Below the pieces are notes generated by a model. That model had not been told where the DNA came from. It did no database searches and saw only the letters and a list, made by a program, of their open reading frames with translations. From the NCBI RefSeq assembly GCF_002161765.1, contig NZ_NFIN01000011.1, positions 1 to 64,000 of the forward strand: a DNA stretch of 64,000 nucleotides. The letters run 5' to 3'. Source of the DNA: Bacteroides sp. An322 (GTDB taxonomy: Bacteria > Bacteroidota > Bacteroidia > Bacteroidales > Bacteroidaceae). The translations under genes and the position numbers were made by a program. How positions within the stretch are numbered: the first letter of the stretch is position 1; the number at the start of each line of letters is the position of its first letter. Of the stretch, positions 16,697 through 25,256 are shown piece by piece.

Positions 16697-17419
16697 ATGG
16701 AGAAATTTAAGGTAATCATCGTTGAAGATGTAAAATTGGAATTAAAAGGAACGGAAGAAATTTTCCGCCATGAGATACCCAATGCAGAAGTGATAGGTAC
16801 AGCCATGACCGAAGCAGAATTTTGGGCTTTATTGGAACAACATACGCCTGATTTGGTCTTGCTTGATTTAGGGTTGGGAGGCTCTACTACAATTGGCGTT
16901 TCTATTTGTGCCCGTCTGCATAAAGAACGTCCCGAACTGAAAGTCTTGATTTTTACTGGAGAAGTATTGAATGAGAAGCTTTGGGTCGATGCATTGAACG
17001 CCGGAGCGGATGGCATTATCCTGAAGACGGGTGAACTATTGACCGCTACTGATGTTGAGGCAGTTATGGCTGGAAAGAAGTTGGTATTCAATTATCCGAT
17101 ATTAGAGAAAATCGTGGAGCGGTTTAAGCAATCGGTGCTTGCCGAACAACGTCGTCAAGAGGCTTTGATTGATTATGATATTGATGAGTACGATGAACGT
17201 TTGTTGCGCCATTTGGCATTGGGGTATACGAAAGAAATGATTACCAATCTGAAAGGAATGCCTTTTGGCGTGAAGTCGATAGAAAAGCGTCAGAATGATT
17301 TGATAACCCGTTTGTTCCGTTCGGATGAACGTACCGGAGTAAATGCCTGCAGATTGGTGACTAGGGCTTTTGAATTGCGTATTCTGGATATTGATAATTT
17401 AGAACCTGATGACGAATAG
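16697..17419 (+). CDS. response regulator (DUF5932-type output)
   Basis: A 240-residue response regulator. The receiver domain (about 1-125) has acidic E10/D11, phospho-acceptor Asp57 in LVLLDLG, Thr87 in IFTGE and Lys110 in ILKTGE, all conserved. The C-terminal part (about 150-240; LLRHLALGYTKEMITNL, SIEKRQNDLI) looks like a helix-turn-helix of the DUF5932 type found in Bacteroidetes. It is the obvious partner of the upstream double kinase. The ATG at 16697 is preferred over a GTG at 16691. Its 3' end overlaps the next gene by 11 nt. Confidence 0.88.
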   Translation: MEKFKVIIVEDVKLELKGTEEIFRHEIPNAEVIGTAMTEAEFWALLEQHTPDLVLLDLGLGGSTTIGVSICARLHKERPELKVLIFTGEVLNEKLWVDALNAGADGIILKTGELLTATDVEAVMAGKKLVFNYPILEKIVERFKQSVLAEQRRQEALIDYDIDEYDERLLRHLALGYTKEMITNLKGMPFGVKSIEKRQNDLITRLFRSDERTGVNACRLVTRAFELRILDIDNLEPDDE

Positions 17420-18113
17420 ACCTTTTTTACATCCGGCTACTATTTTCTTCCTGCTCACGTTGCTTGTGGCATTTTTATCGTGGGTAGGAAGCATTTACGG
17501 TTGGCATGATGTACAGAGTTTGCTTAGTGCCGAAGGCTTGCGTTGGCAATTAAGGAATACTGTTCCCGGATTTCTTCAGGCTCCTTTCTTAGGCCATTTG
17601 CTTATCTTAGCTTTTGGGATTGGATTATGGATACATTCGGGGCTTGGGGCATTTTGCTTTCGCTTGTTCATGCGGCATAACCGTTTATCAAGAAAAGAAA
17701 AACGGGCTTTTGGTTGGAGTTTGGCGGTTGGAGGCGTTTTTTTAGCAGGATGTATTGTGCTAGCATGGGGACCATGGAGTTTGGTACGAAGTATTACCGG
17801 AGGATTGAAGCATTCTCCTTTGGCAGACGGATGTACTTATCTCGTGTCTTTGGGATTGGGTATTATGGCTTTGGTGTACGGATATGCCGTAGATTATTAT
17901 CATACCGACCGGGATTTGGTCCGTGGCTTGTCGTATGCGTTTGTCCGTTTTTCCGAATATTTTATAACGCTCTTTTTTATCGTACAATTTTTTTCTTCTT
18001 TCCATTATACCGGATTGGATGTTTTCTTTGGTTTCAGTCCTGCCTTTTTCCATGGCTGTTATGTAATATGTATATTATTGATGTTATTTTTATCAAAAAC
18101 AGTTGATGATTGA
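17409..18113 (+). CDS. truncated AbgT-like membrane protein
   Basis: A 234-residue protein with about six hydrophobic helices. The N-terminal part (HPATIFFLLTLLVAFLSW, then VQSLLSAEGLRWQLRN) resembles the N terminus of AbgT-family p-aminobenzoyl-glutamate transporters, but those have about 500 residues and several features here diverge after residue 120, so it is unlikely to be a normal transporter. The start lies inside the response-regulator gene (11-nt overlap), which suggests coupled synthesis with the two-component system. A role as an accessory membrane sensor is inference only. The helix-rich C terminus ends LLMLFLSKTVDD. Confidence 0.6.
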   Translation: MTNRPFLHPATIFFLLTLLVAFLSWVGSIYGWHDVQSLLSAEGLRWQLRNTVPGFLQAPFLGHLLILAFGIGLWIHSGLGAFCFRLFMRHNRLSRKEKRAFGWSLAVGGVFLAGCIVLAWGPWSLVRSITGGLKHSPLADGCTYLVSLGLGIMALVYGYAVDYYHTDRDLVRGLSYAFVRFSEYFITLFFIVQFFSSFHYTGLDVFFGFSPAFFHGCYVICILLMLFLSKTVDD

Positions 18114-18155
18114 TAAAATGTAAGCTGATTTTTAATCTTGTCTTAAAAAAAAGCG

Positions 18156-18163
18156 TATCTTTG
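18156..18163 (+). promoter_or_regulatory. -7 promoter element (TATCTTTG)
   Basis: An exact TAnnTTTG match lies 33 bp before the ATG of the thioredoxin lipoprotein gene at 18197. Confidence 0.6.
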
Positions 18164-18196
18164 CCGTGTTTAAACTTTTATTCAATAAAATTTAAT

Positions 18197-19300
18197 ATGA
18201 AAACATTTTTATGGATGGCAACCGCTGGTATGTTGGCGCTTGCTTCTTGTCAGAGCAAACCTGGTTATACGATTAATGGTACAATCGCTGGTGCTGCTGA
18301 TGGTGACACTGTTTATTTGCAAAATGTTGTAAACGGAAAATTGGTGAAAATTGATTCTGCTGTAGTAAAAGGCGGAACATTCCAGTTTACAGGGGATGTA
18401 GATACTGTAACTGTAAGTCGTTATGTGACTTATACGGATACAGAAGCTCCAAAACACATCAATGCAATGGTATTCCTTGAGCCGGGTACTATTACATTGG
18501 AGTTGGGCGGTGAAGCACCCAAAGTTGCCGGAACTGTATGCAATGATGCTTATCAGAACTTTATGACTGAGTTCATTGCTGCTAACAAAGAAATGAGAGA
18601 CTTGTATAATCAGACAAGAAATGATTCTTTGAGCGAAGAACAACGTAAAGAAGCTGAAAAGCAATTGGAAGAAAAAGACAGCTTGAGCATGGAAATGGTA
18701 TTTAATACTATTTCATCGAATATCACAAATCTTGTAGGTGTTCAATTATTGACCAGTTACTCCAGTGCATTTGATGCAGAACGTATCCAACCGTTGGTAG
18801 ACCAAATTCCGGCTTCATTCGCTAATGATGAAGGTGTTGTAAGAATGAAAGAACATTTGGCTGCTCTTGCTAAAACAGCTGTAGGTCAGAAATTCATTGA
18901 TTTCACTATGAATACTCCCGAAGGCGAAAGCGTGAAATTATCAGATTTCATCGCTAAGAATAAATATACGTTGATTGACTTCTGGGCAAGCTGGTGCGGT
19001 CCTTGTCGTGCGGAAATGCCGAATGTGGTAAAAGCTTATAAGAAATACCAGGCTAAAGGTTTTGGCATTGTAGGTGTATCTCTTGACCGTGATGCAGAAG
19101 CTTGGAAGAAAGCCATTAAGGATTTGAATATCACTTGGCCGCAAATGTCTGACCTTAAAGCATGGGATTGCGAAGGTGCTAAATTGTATGCTGTACGTGC
19201 TATTCCTGCAACTGTATTGGTAGACCAAGAAGGTACGATTATCGCACGCGATTTACGTGGAGATGATATTGCAACGAAATTGGCTGAATTGCTGAAATAA
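18197..19300 (+). CDS. DUF4369 / TlpA-like thioredoxin lipoprotein
   Basis: A 367-residue lipoprotein (signal MKTFLWMATAGMLALASC, Cys18 as lipid anchor). Residues 25-130 form the DUF4369 beta domain (GYTINGTIAGAADGDTVYL), a helical linker follows, and the C-terminal half is a TlpA/AhpC-TSA thioredoxin fold with the active-site pair WASWCGPCRAEMP and cis-Pro AIPATVLV. Such proteins reduce disulfides outside the cytoplasm. Codon use favours a well-expressed gene. It is monocistronic, with a TATCTTTG promoter upstream and a hairpin repeat downstream at 19313-19391. Confidence 0.9.
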   Translation: MKTFLWMATAGMLALASCQSKPGYTINGTIAGAADGDTVYLQNVVNGKLVKIDSAVVKGGTFQFTGDVDTVTVSRYVTYTDTEAPKHINAMVFLEPGTITLELGGEAPKVAGTVCNDAYQNFMTEFIAANKEMRDLYNQTRNDSLSEEQRKEAEKQLEEKDSLSMEMVFNTISSNITNLVGVQLLTSYSSAFDAERIQPLVDQIPASFANDEGVVRMKEHLAALAKTAVGQKFIDFTMNTPEGESVKLSDFIAKNKYTLIDFWASWCGPCRAEMPNVVKAYKKYQAKGFGIVGVSLDRDAEAWKKAIKDLNITWPQMSDLKAWDCEGAKLYAVRAIPATVLVDQEGTIIARDLRGDDIATKLAELLK

Positions 19301-19312
19301 AATTAATATATT

Positions 19313-19391
19313 AAACACAGAGACACAAAGACACGGAGAAAATATTCTATAAATGAATAAGACTCTCCGTGTCTTTGTGTCTCTGTGTTTT
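19313..19391. repeat. dispersed CACAGAGACACAAAG hairpin repeat
   Basis: AAACACAGAGACACAAAGAC at 19313 is mirrored by a reverse complement ending TCTCTGTGTTT, with about 30 bp between. It lies between the convergent thioredoxin and lolA genes and may act as a two-way terminator. Confidence 0.75.
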
Positions 19392-19404
19392 TGTCCGTAA
19401 AGGT

Positions 19405-20013
19405 TTATCTCATATCGATAACCTCGGCATCCGGATAGTGTTTCGGATTGAAGCGGAATGTATCGTCTGTATAAGCTTGGCGCGTCTTATAAGATAAGAT
19501 GCGGAACTCTTGGGTTTGTCCGTTGCTCAGGCGGATGGTGATGTAAAGTGGTTGGTAATTGTCTGAAATGAAAAGGACAATCGATTGGATATCGCCTTTT
19601 TGCCGGGGAGTGAGGATGATTTCATCGCCTTGTTTCCCTTTTATCGTATGCCGTGTCCCATACCGGTAATCGAATAGGGAGGCATACGAATTGATAAGGG
19701 CATACGGATTGATGCTTTGCAGCTCTTCGGGAGAAGGGTTCGATATGGTCACTTCCTCGTTTTGTTCCACGTAGCTCCATTGGGTTTTCCCGTCGAACCA
19801 GCTTTTCACTCCTCCGCATTCCAAGTAAAAGCATTCGCCTTTTAAGAGCAGGATGCCTTGTTGGGTTCCTCCGAAAAGGATATGGATGCCTCCTGCTTTC
19901 CGGTAGGCATCGGCGGTATGGTCGAGAATCGTTTTCGCACGGTTATCTTGGCTCGCATTTGCGAGGGCAAATGCACTTAATAGCAATAGGCAAGTAATAT
20001 ATATGTGTTTCAT
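19405..20013 (-). CDS. LolA-like outer-membrane lipoprotein carrier
   Basis: A 202-residue periplasmic protein with a signal peptide (MKHIYITCLLLLSAFALANA). The body has the LolA fold pattern: an early helix (KTILDHTADAYRKAGG), then antiparallel strands such as GKTQWSYVEQNEEVTI with the characteristic 'D-G-K-T-x-W-x-Y' segment, and PYALINSYASLFDYRYG. LolA proteins carry lipoproteins across the periplasm. It lies 13 bp downstream of ftsK on the same strand, an arrangement frequent in Bacteroidales, so it is very likely co-transcribed with it. Confidence 0.85.
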   Translation of the reverse strand: MKHIYITCLLLLSAFALANASQDNRAKTILDHTADAYRKAGGIHILFGGTQQGILLLKGECFYLECGGVKSWFDGKTQWSYVEQNEEVTISNPSPEELQSINPYALINSYASLFDYRYGTRHTIKGKQGDEIILTPRQKGDIQSIVLFISDNYQPLYITIRLSNGQTQEFRILSYKTRQAYTDDTFRFNPKHYPDAEVIDMR

Positions 20014-20026
20014 TATGCAACTATAT

Positions 20027-22501
20027 TTATTGGTTTTTTAAATTAGTCATGCGCATGGCGAGGTCGTTTTCGTCCATGCAGAGCACTTCGCGTGCCTTGC
20101 TTCCGTTTGCCGGACCTACGATGCCCGCACGTTCCAATTGGTCCATAATGCGTCCCGCACGGTTGTATCCGATAGAGAACTTGCGTTGGATAAGCGAGGT
20201 AGAGCCTTGCTGGTGATAGATGAGCAGGCGGGCGGCTTCTTCGAAATAGGGGTCGAGACGGTTCATGTCAACATCGGCACTGTTTCCTCCTCCTTCCGAG
20301 TCGTCTTCGGATTCCGGCAAGAAGAATGCATTGGTATAGCCTTGTTGTTGGCTGATGTATTTCACGATTCGTTCTACTTCGGGTGTATCTACGAAAGCAC
20401 ATTGCACACGCACCGGGTCATTGCCTTGCAAGTAAAGCATATCTCCCTTACCGATGAGTTGTTGCGCTCCGGGGCGGTCGAGAATGGTACGTGAGTCCAT
20501 CATCGAAGCCACACGGAAGGCTACACGTGCCGGGAAGTTCGCTTTGATAGTTCCGGTGATGATGTTCGTGGTCGGACGCTGGGTGGCGATAATGGCATGG
20601 ATGCCTACGGCACGTGCCAATTGGGCGATGCGGCATATCGGGAGTTCCACTTCTTTCCCCGCGGTCATAATCAGGTCGCCGAACTCATCGATGATAATCA
20701 CGATATACGGCATGAAGCGGTGTCCGTTCTCCGGGTTCAGCTGGCGGTTGATGAACTTGGCATTGTACTCCTTGATGTTGCGGCATCCTGCTTTCTGAAG
20801 CAAATCGTAGCGGGTGTCCATCTCGACGCAAAGCGAATTGAGGGTTTGCACCACTTTGGTCACATCGGTAATGATGGCGCTATCCGAGTCAGGCAATTTC
20901 GCCAGATAATGCTTCTCAATCGGCGCATAGATGGCAAACTCTACTTTCTTCGGGTCGACGATGACAAATTTCAATTCGCTGGGATGCTTCTTATATAATA
21001 AGGAGGTGACAATGGCATTTAGCCCGACCGATTTACCCTGACCGGTGGCACCTGCTACCAACATGTGGGGAGCTTTCGCCAAGTCGACCATAAACACTTC
21101 GTTCGTAATGGTTTTGCCTAAGGCTACGGGAAGTTCGAACGTGGTTTCCTGGAATTTCTTGCTATTCAGGATAGAGCTCATCGGGACAATGCGCGGGCTG
21201 GCGTTCGGCACTTCGATACCGATGGTGCCTTTTCCGGGTATCGGCGCGATGATGCGGATGCCTAATGCCGAAAGGCTCAAGGCTATATCGTCTTCCAAGT
21301 TCCGGATGCGGTTGATGCGTACACCTTCTGCCGGAGTGATTTCGTAAAGGGTGATAGTGGGTCCTACGCTCGCTTTGATTGAACTGATTTCGATGCCGAA
21401 GCTCCGCAACACTTGGATGATGCGGTTCTTGTTGGCGTTTTGTTCCTCCATATCTATCGAAGGCTCATGGTCGTTGTACGGATTGAGCAGGTCGAGGGTA
21501 GGGAAGTGATAGTGCTCTAAGTCTAAGCGGGGGTTATAGGGTTGGTCTAATGCCCCGCGTTCCGATGCAAGTTCTTCTTCCGGTGTATGCTCGATTTCGA
21601 ACGTAGGTTCGCCGGGCTTTTCTTCCGGTACTTCTTCTTTAACGGGAGCGGTCTGCTTTTCTTCGGACGTTTTCCGTTCTTCCTGCATGTAGGCGCACGG
21701 TTCTTCCTTAGGGGTTTCTATGGGGTCGAGTTCCACTTCTACGGGCTTCGGGTCGGAATACGGCGGATTTTCGGCTGGCTTTTCCTGTATCGGCTCGGGG
21801 GAAGCGTTATCAGCGGATGGAGCTTCTTCTGCAAGCTGAGTCTCTTCCGTGGGATTTTTCTTCTTGCTTCGTGCCGGAAGGGTAGGATGCAAGGCTTTGC
21901 GCACGATTTGCATGGTTTCGCGGGTAAAGAATACGGCGATGAGAATCAGGGTGACAAGCAAGGCAAGGATAAGCCCCGGCGCACCGATTTGGGAACAAAT
22001 CCATAAGCTCACGTTATACCCGTGCAAGCCTCCCGGATAGAGGAAAGAATCTTGGAACGTGCCTCCGAAAGCGAAGCTTAACGTAATGGAAAGCCATACC
22101 ATGAGTACCGAGCAGCTTACAAACCATTTCCATAACGTGAACCGGTAGGCTTTCATCAGCTTCATGCCTGCCACGATAAGGAATACGGCTATCAGGTATG
22201 CCGGGATTCCGAAGCAATCGTTTATCAGGAATTGCGAGAGTTGCGCCCCGCGTGCTCCGGCATAGTTCTGGATATGGTTTCCGGTTTCAAGCAATTCTCC
22301 GGGGTCGGGATGCGCCAAGATGCTTTGGTCGCTTCCTCCCGTAAAGAAGAAAGACGTGAATGCCAACAGCATATACACGCCGAATATGACGCAAAGCAAT
22401 CCGATAATAAAATGTATGGTTTCGCCTTTTACGGCTTTTATCACCTTCGAAGGGGAAATTCGTTTTTCCTCGTTTTCTGTAGTTTCTGTCTTTTTCTTCA
22501 T
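20027..22501 (-). CDS. ftsK: DNA translocase FtsK
   Basis: An 824-residue DNA pump for chromosome segregation at the division septum. Four to five membrane helices occupy residues 30-200. An acidic, Pro/Glu-rich linker spans about 205-330 (KPAENPPYSDPKPVEVELDP). The motor has Walker A GATGQGKS (about 480) and Walker B IIIDEFGDL (about 600). The C-terminal gamma domain (FSIGYNRAGRIMDQLERAGI) is the winged helix that reads KOPS-type sequences. The length is normal for Bacteroides. A TACATTTG promoter box lies 32 bp upstream; lolA follows at 13 bp. Confidence 0.96.
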   Translation of the reverse strand: MKKKTETTENEEKRISPSKVIKAVKGETIHFIIGLLCVIFGVYMLLAFTSFFFTGGSDQSILAHPDPGELLETGNHIQNYAGARGAQLSQFLINDCFGIPAYLIAVFLIVAGMKLMKAYRFTLWKWFVSCSVLMVWLSITLSFAFGGTFQDSFLYPGGLHGYNVSLWICSQIGAPGLILALLVTLILIAVFFTRETMQIVRKALHPTLPARSKKKNPTEETQLAEEAPSADNASPEPIQEKPAENPPYSDPKPVEVELDPIETPKEEPCAYMQEERKTSEEKQTAPVKEEVPEEKPGEPTFEIEHTPEEELASERGALDQPYNPRLDLEHYHFPTLDLLNPYNDHEPSIDMEEQNANKNRIIQVLRSFGIEISSIKASVGPTITLYEITPAEGVRINRIRNLEDDIALSLSALGIRIIAPIPGKGTIGIEVPNASPRIVPMSSILNSKKFQETTFELPVALGKTITNEVFMVDLAKAPHMLVAGATGQGKSVGLNAIVTSLLYKKHPSELKFVIVDPKKVEFAIYAPIEKHYLAKLPDSDSAIITDVTKVVQTLNSLCVEMDTRYDLLQKAGCRNIKEYNAKFINRQLNPENGHRFMPYIVIIIDEFGDLIMTAGKEVELPICRIAQLARAVGIHAIIATQRPTTNIITGTIKANFPARVAFRVASMMDSRTILDRPGAQQLIGKGDMLYLQGNDPVRVQCAFVDTPEVERIVKYISQQQGYTNAFFLPESEDDSEGGGNSADVDMNRLDPYFEEAARLLIYHQQGSTSLIQRKFSIGYNRAGRIMDQLERAGIVGPANGSKAREVLCMDENDLAMRMTNLKNQ

Positions 22502-22532
22502 AATCGAATAGGGAAATAGTAAAAATCAAACG

Positions 22533-22540
22533 CAAATGTA
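22533..22540 (-). promoter_or_regulatory. -7 promoter element for ftsK-lolA
   Basis: TACATTTG on the minus strand is an exact TAnnTTTG match, 32 bp before the ftsK ATG, and back-to-back with the DUF5063 promoter. Confidence 0.55.
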
Positions 22541-22554
22541 CGAATATTTTTTAT

Positions 22555-22562
22555 TATTTTTG
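22555..22562 (+). promoter_or_regulatory. -7 promoter element for the DUF5063-exonuclease pair
   Basis: TATTTTTG is an exact TAnnTTTG match ending 20 bp before the ATG at 22583. Confidence 0.55.
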
Positions 22563-22582
22563 CGCCGCAATCAAATTTCGTT

Positions 22583-23233
22583 ATGGAAAAGAATACATCT
22601 GCTATTTACGATAAGAATACGGTAGAGTTTGTGACCGTTGCCGCGGAGTTTTGCGGTTTCTTGGAGCGGACGGGCGAAATGAAGCGCCGTTCGTTTGTAG
22701 ACAAAGCCTTGAAGTTGCTTCCCTTGTTGTATCTGAAGGCATCGTTGCTCCCCGAATATGCGGAGCGCATGGACGAGTTCGACCCTGAGACGTTCGTGAC
22801 CGAAGGTGATTACGAGCGGGTGCGTGCCGGAGTGGCTGCACTGATGGGCGGGAACGATGATTACTTAGATGTGTTTTTAGACGATATGGCATATAGTGAT
22901 ACCCCTATCCGCCAGACGATATCCGAGAGCTTGGCGGACATCTATCAGCCGGTGAAGGATTTCATTTGCGTCTATCAGTTAGGGCTGGACCGGACGATGA
23001 ACGATGCCTTGGTGGTATGCCGGGAACATTTTGAAGAGTTTTGGGGGCAGCGTTTGTTGAATGCCATGCGTGCCCTGCACGATGTGAAATACAATAGCCG
23101 CTCCGAGGCGGAAGAGGAAGACGGAGCGTCATCGCCTGTCTTTGATGCGGATGCCGATTATACGGAAGATGATTTATACGAAGGTTTGGAAACCGGTGAA
23201 GATGAGGATTATGATGATTACACTACGAAATAA
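22583..23233 (+). CDS. DUF5063 domain protein
   Basis: A 216-residue acidic cytoplasmic protein of the DUF5063 family, with no signal peptide or membrane segment. The helical N-terminal part (VEFVTVAAEFCGFLE, DKALKLLPLLYLKASLLP) is typical of the family, and the C terminus is strongly acidic (YTEDDLYEGLETGEDEDYDD). Function is unknown. The downstream exonuclease starts within its last codons (20-nt overlap), so the two are translated together and may work together in nucleic acid metabolism; that is inference. Confidence 0.8.
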   Translation: MEKNTSAIYDKNTVEFVTVAAEFCGFLERTGEMKRRSFVDKALKLLPLLYLKASLLPEYAERMDEFDPETFVTEGDYERVRAGVAALMGGNDDYLDVFLDDMAYSDTPIRQTISESLADIYQPVKDFICVYQLGLDRTMNDALVVCREHFEEFWGQRLLNAMRALHDVKYNSRSEAEEEDGASSPVFDADADYTEDDLYEGLETGEDEDYDDYTTK

Positions 23234-23837
23234 AATATTGAAAAAAGAAGTGTCCGAGATGCCGAAAGAGAGTTTTCCCGGGCGCATCTTTGTGGTTTAT
23301 ACCGAGCCCGAGGCACGGAAGGCGGTAGAGTATCTCAATACCCATTCGATTGTGGGGGTAGATACGGAGACGCGCCCTTCGTTCAAGCGGGGGATGATGC
23401 ATAAGGTGGCACTCTTGCAGATAGCTACGCACGACACGTGTTTTTTGTTCCGCCTGAACCGTTTGGGGCTTCCTGATTTTTTAGAGGAGTTCTTGCAGAA
23501 CAGCGTGCTGAAGGTAGGGCTTTCCTTGCGTGATGACTTCGCGATGTTGCGCAAAAGGAATCAGGGAGACCCGCGTGACGGGAATTGGATTGAGCTGCAG
23601 GACTATGTGCCGCGTTTCGGCATCGAGGAAAAGAGCTTGCAGAAGATTTACGCCTTGCTCTTTGCCAAGAAAATATCAAAGGCGCAACGCTTGTCGAATT
23701 GGGAGGCGGAGGTGCTGACCGAAGCCCAGCAGCTCTATGCAGCCACCGATGCATGGGCATGTGTGGAGATTTATAATTATTTAGAGGAACTCCGTAGCCA
23801 CGGGAATTACCGGGTGGAGAAAGTGGAGGAAGAATAG
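23214..23837 (+). CDS. DEDD-family 3'-5' exonuclease domain protein
   Basis: A 207-residue protein with the ribonuclease D-like exonuclease fold: motif I VGVDTETRPSF (Asp, Glu), motif II VGLSLRDDFAML (Asp) and motif III YAATDAWACVEIY (Tyr/Asp, DEDDy type). It has only the catalytic domain, without HRDC domains, so it is closer to the 'exonuclease domain-containing protein 2' group than to full RNase D. The ATG at 23214 gives MITLRNKILKKEVSEMPKE and overlaps the DUF5063 gene; an internal ATG at 23259 (MPKESF) is an alternative start. Confidence 0.85.
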   Translation: MITLRNKILKKEVSEMPKESFPGRIFVVYTEPEARKAVEYLNTHSIVGVDTETRPSFKRGMMHKVALLQIATHDTCFLFRLNRLGLPDFLEEFLQNSVLKVGLSLRDDFAMLRKRNQGDPRDGNWIELQDYVPRFGIEEKSLQKIYALLFAKKISKAQRLSNWEAEVLTEAQQLYAATDAWACVEIYNYLEELRSHGNYRVEKVEEE

Positions 23838-23854
23838 TAATGAATATGATAAAG

Positions 23855-23921
23855 GAAACGCAGATTTGCGCAGATGTTATTTATATTTATAATTAAAATA
23901 ATCTGCGCTAATCCGCGTTTC
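23855..23921. repeat. dispersed GAAACGCAGATTTGCGCAGA hairpin repeat
   Basis: The left arm GAAACGCAGATTTGCGCAGA pairs with a right arm AATCTGCGCTAATCCGCGTTTC after about 25 bp of AT-rich loop. It is a second subtype of the CACAGAG family; a sister copy is at 51063-51140. Confidence 0.7.
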
Positions 23922-23949
23922 TAAGCTGATACATTATATAGACTGGTTT

Positions 23950-25137
23950 ATGTCATACAAAAGAGTTTATTTGAAATCCGGAAAGGAAGAGTCGTTGAAG
24001 CGTTTCCATCCGTGGATTTTCTCGGGAGCCATTGCCCGTGTAGAAGGAGAACCCGAAGAAGGGGAAGTGGTGGATGTATATACATCGAAGAAAGAATTTA
24101 TCGCATGCGGGCATTTCCAGATAGGAAGCATTGCCGTGCGGGTGTTGTCGTTCGTGCAAGAAACAATCGACCGTGCTTTTTGGGTACGCAAATTGGCGTC
24201 AGCCCGTGCCTTGCGCGTGGCGTTGGGCTTGATAGGCAATCCGCAAACCGATACTTACCGTTTGGTGCATGGTGAGGGAGATAACCTGCCCGGACTGATT
24301 ATTGACGTGTATGGAAGCACGGCGGTGATGCAGGCTCATTCGGCTGGAATGCACGTATGCCGCATGGAGATAGCCGATGCCCTGACCGAGGTGATGGGAG
24401 ATACGGTCCGGAACATTTACTACAAGTCGGAGACCACCCTTCCTTTTAAGGCGGATTTGCTGGCAAGGGAGAACGGGTTCATCAAGGGAGGAAGTGCCGA
24501 TAATGTAGCTACGGAGAACGGGCTGAAGTTCCACGTAGACTGGTTGAAGGGGCAAAAGACGGGTTTCTTTGTCGACCAGCGCGAGAACCGCCATTTGCTG
24601 GAGCACTATGCCCGAGGACGGAATGTGCTGAACATGTTCTGCTATACCGGCGGATTCTCTTTCTATGCCATGCGTGGAGGGGCGAACTTAGTGCATTCGG
24701 TGGATAGCTCGGCGAAGGCAATCGACCTGACCAACGAGAATGTGAAGCTGAATTTCCCCGACGACCCGCGCCATCAGGCATACGCAGAAGACGCTTTCAA
24801 GTTCCTCGACCGGATGGGCGACCAATATGATTTGATTATCCTCGACCCGCCCGCCTTTGCCAAACACCGGGATGCCCTCCGCAATGCCTTGCGAGGTTAT
24901 ACCAAGCTGAATGCGAAAGCGTTCGAGAAGATTCGTCCGGGAGGCATCTTGTTCACGTTCTCTTGTTCGCAAGTGGTGACGAAAGAGAATTTCCGCAATG
25001 CGGTATTTACCGCGGCTGCCCAAGCGGGAAGAAGTGTCCGCATCCTGCATCAGCTGACCCAGCCGGGCGACCATCCGGTAAATATTTACCATCCCGAAGG
25101 CGAGTACCTGAAAGGATTGGTGCTATATGTGGAATAA
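23950..25137 (+). CDS. rlmI: 23S rRNA (cytosine-1962-C5) methyltransferase RlmI
   Basis: A 395-residue class I SAM methyltransferase of the RlmI/RlmK family. The N-terminal PUA domain (YKRVYLKSGKEESL, HPWIFSGAI) binds RNA. The catalytic part shows FFVDQRENR, the SAM loop NMFCYTGGFSFYAM, and the DPPAF motif (ILDPPAFAKHRDAL) with the Cys-containing FTFSCSQVV near 340, as expected for a 5-methylcytosine enzyme. It is monocistronic and followed by a strong hairpin before the convergent glmS. Confidence 0.9.
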   Translation: MSYKRVYLKSGKEESLKRFHPWIFSGAIARVEGEPEEGEVVDVYTSKKEFIACGHFQIGSIAVRVLSFVQETIDRAFWVRKLASARALRVALGLIGNPQTDTYRLVHGEGDNLPGLIIDVYGSTAVMQAHSAGMHVCRMEIADALTEVMGDTVRNIYYKSETTLPFKADLLARENGFIKGGSADNVATENGLKFHVDWLKGQKTGFFVDQRENRHLLEHYARGRNVLNMFCYTGGFSFYAMRGGANLVHSVDSSAKAIDLTNENVKLNFPDDPRHQAYAEDAFKFLDRMGDQYDLIILDPPAFAKHRDALRNALRGYTKLNAKAFEKIRPGGILFTFSCSQVVTKENFRNAVFTAAAQAGRSVRILHQLTQPGDHPVNIYHPEGEYLKGLVLYVE

Positions 25138-25169
25138 TGCTTTTTATCGGGTAAAAAATTTCATTTAAA

Positions 25170-25231
25170 AACGAAGCAGGGTTCATCGGTCAATATAGCT
25201 GGATAAAATGACCGATGAACCCTGCTTCGTT
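25170..25231. terminator. perfect 23-bp hairpin between convergent rlmI and glmS
   Basis: AACGAAGCAGGGTTCATCGG (start of the left arm, 25170-25192) is matched exactly by its reverse complement at 25209-25231, with a 16-bp loop. It lies between the two converging stop codons and probably ends both transcripts. The inner sequence resembles parts of the hairpin at 10697 and the repeats near 35300. Confidence 0.75.
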
Positions 25232-25256
25232 AGCCGATGAAGCCGTATGTGTTTTT

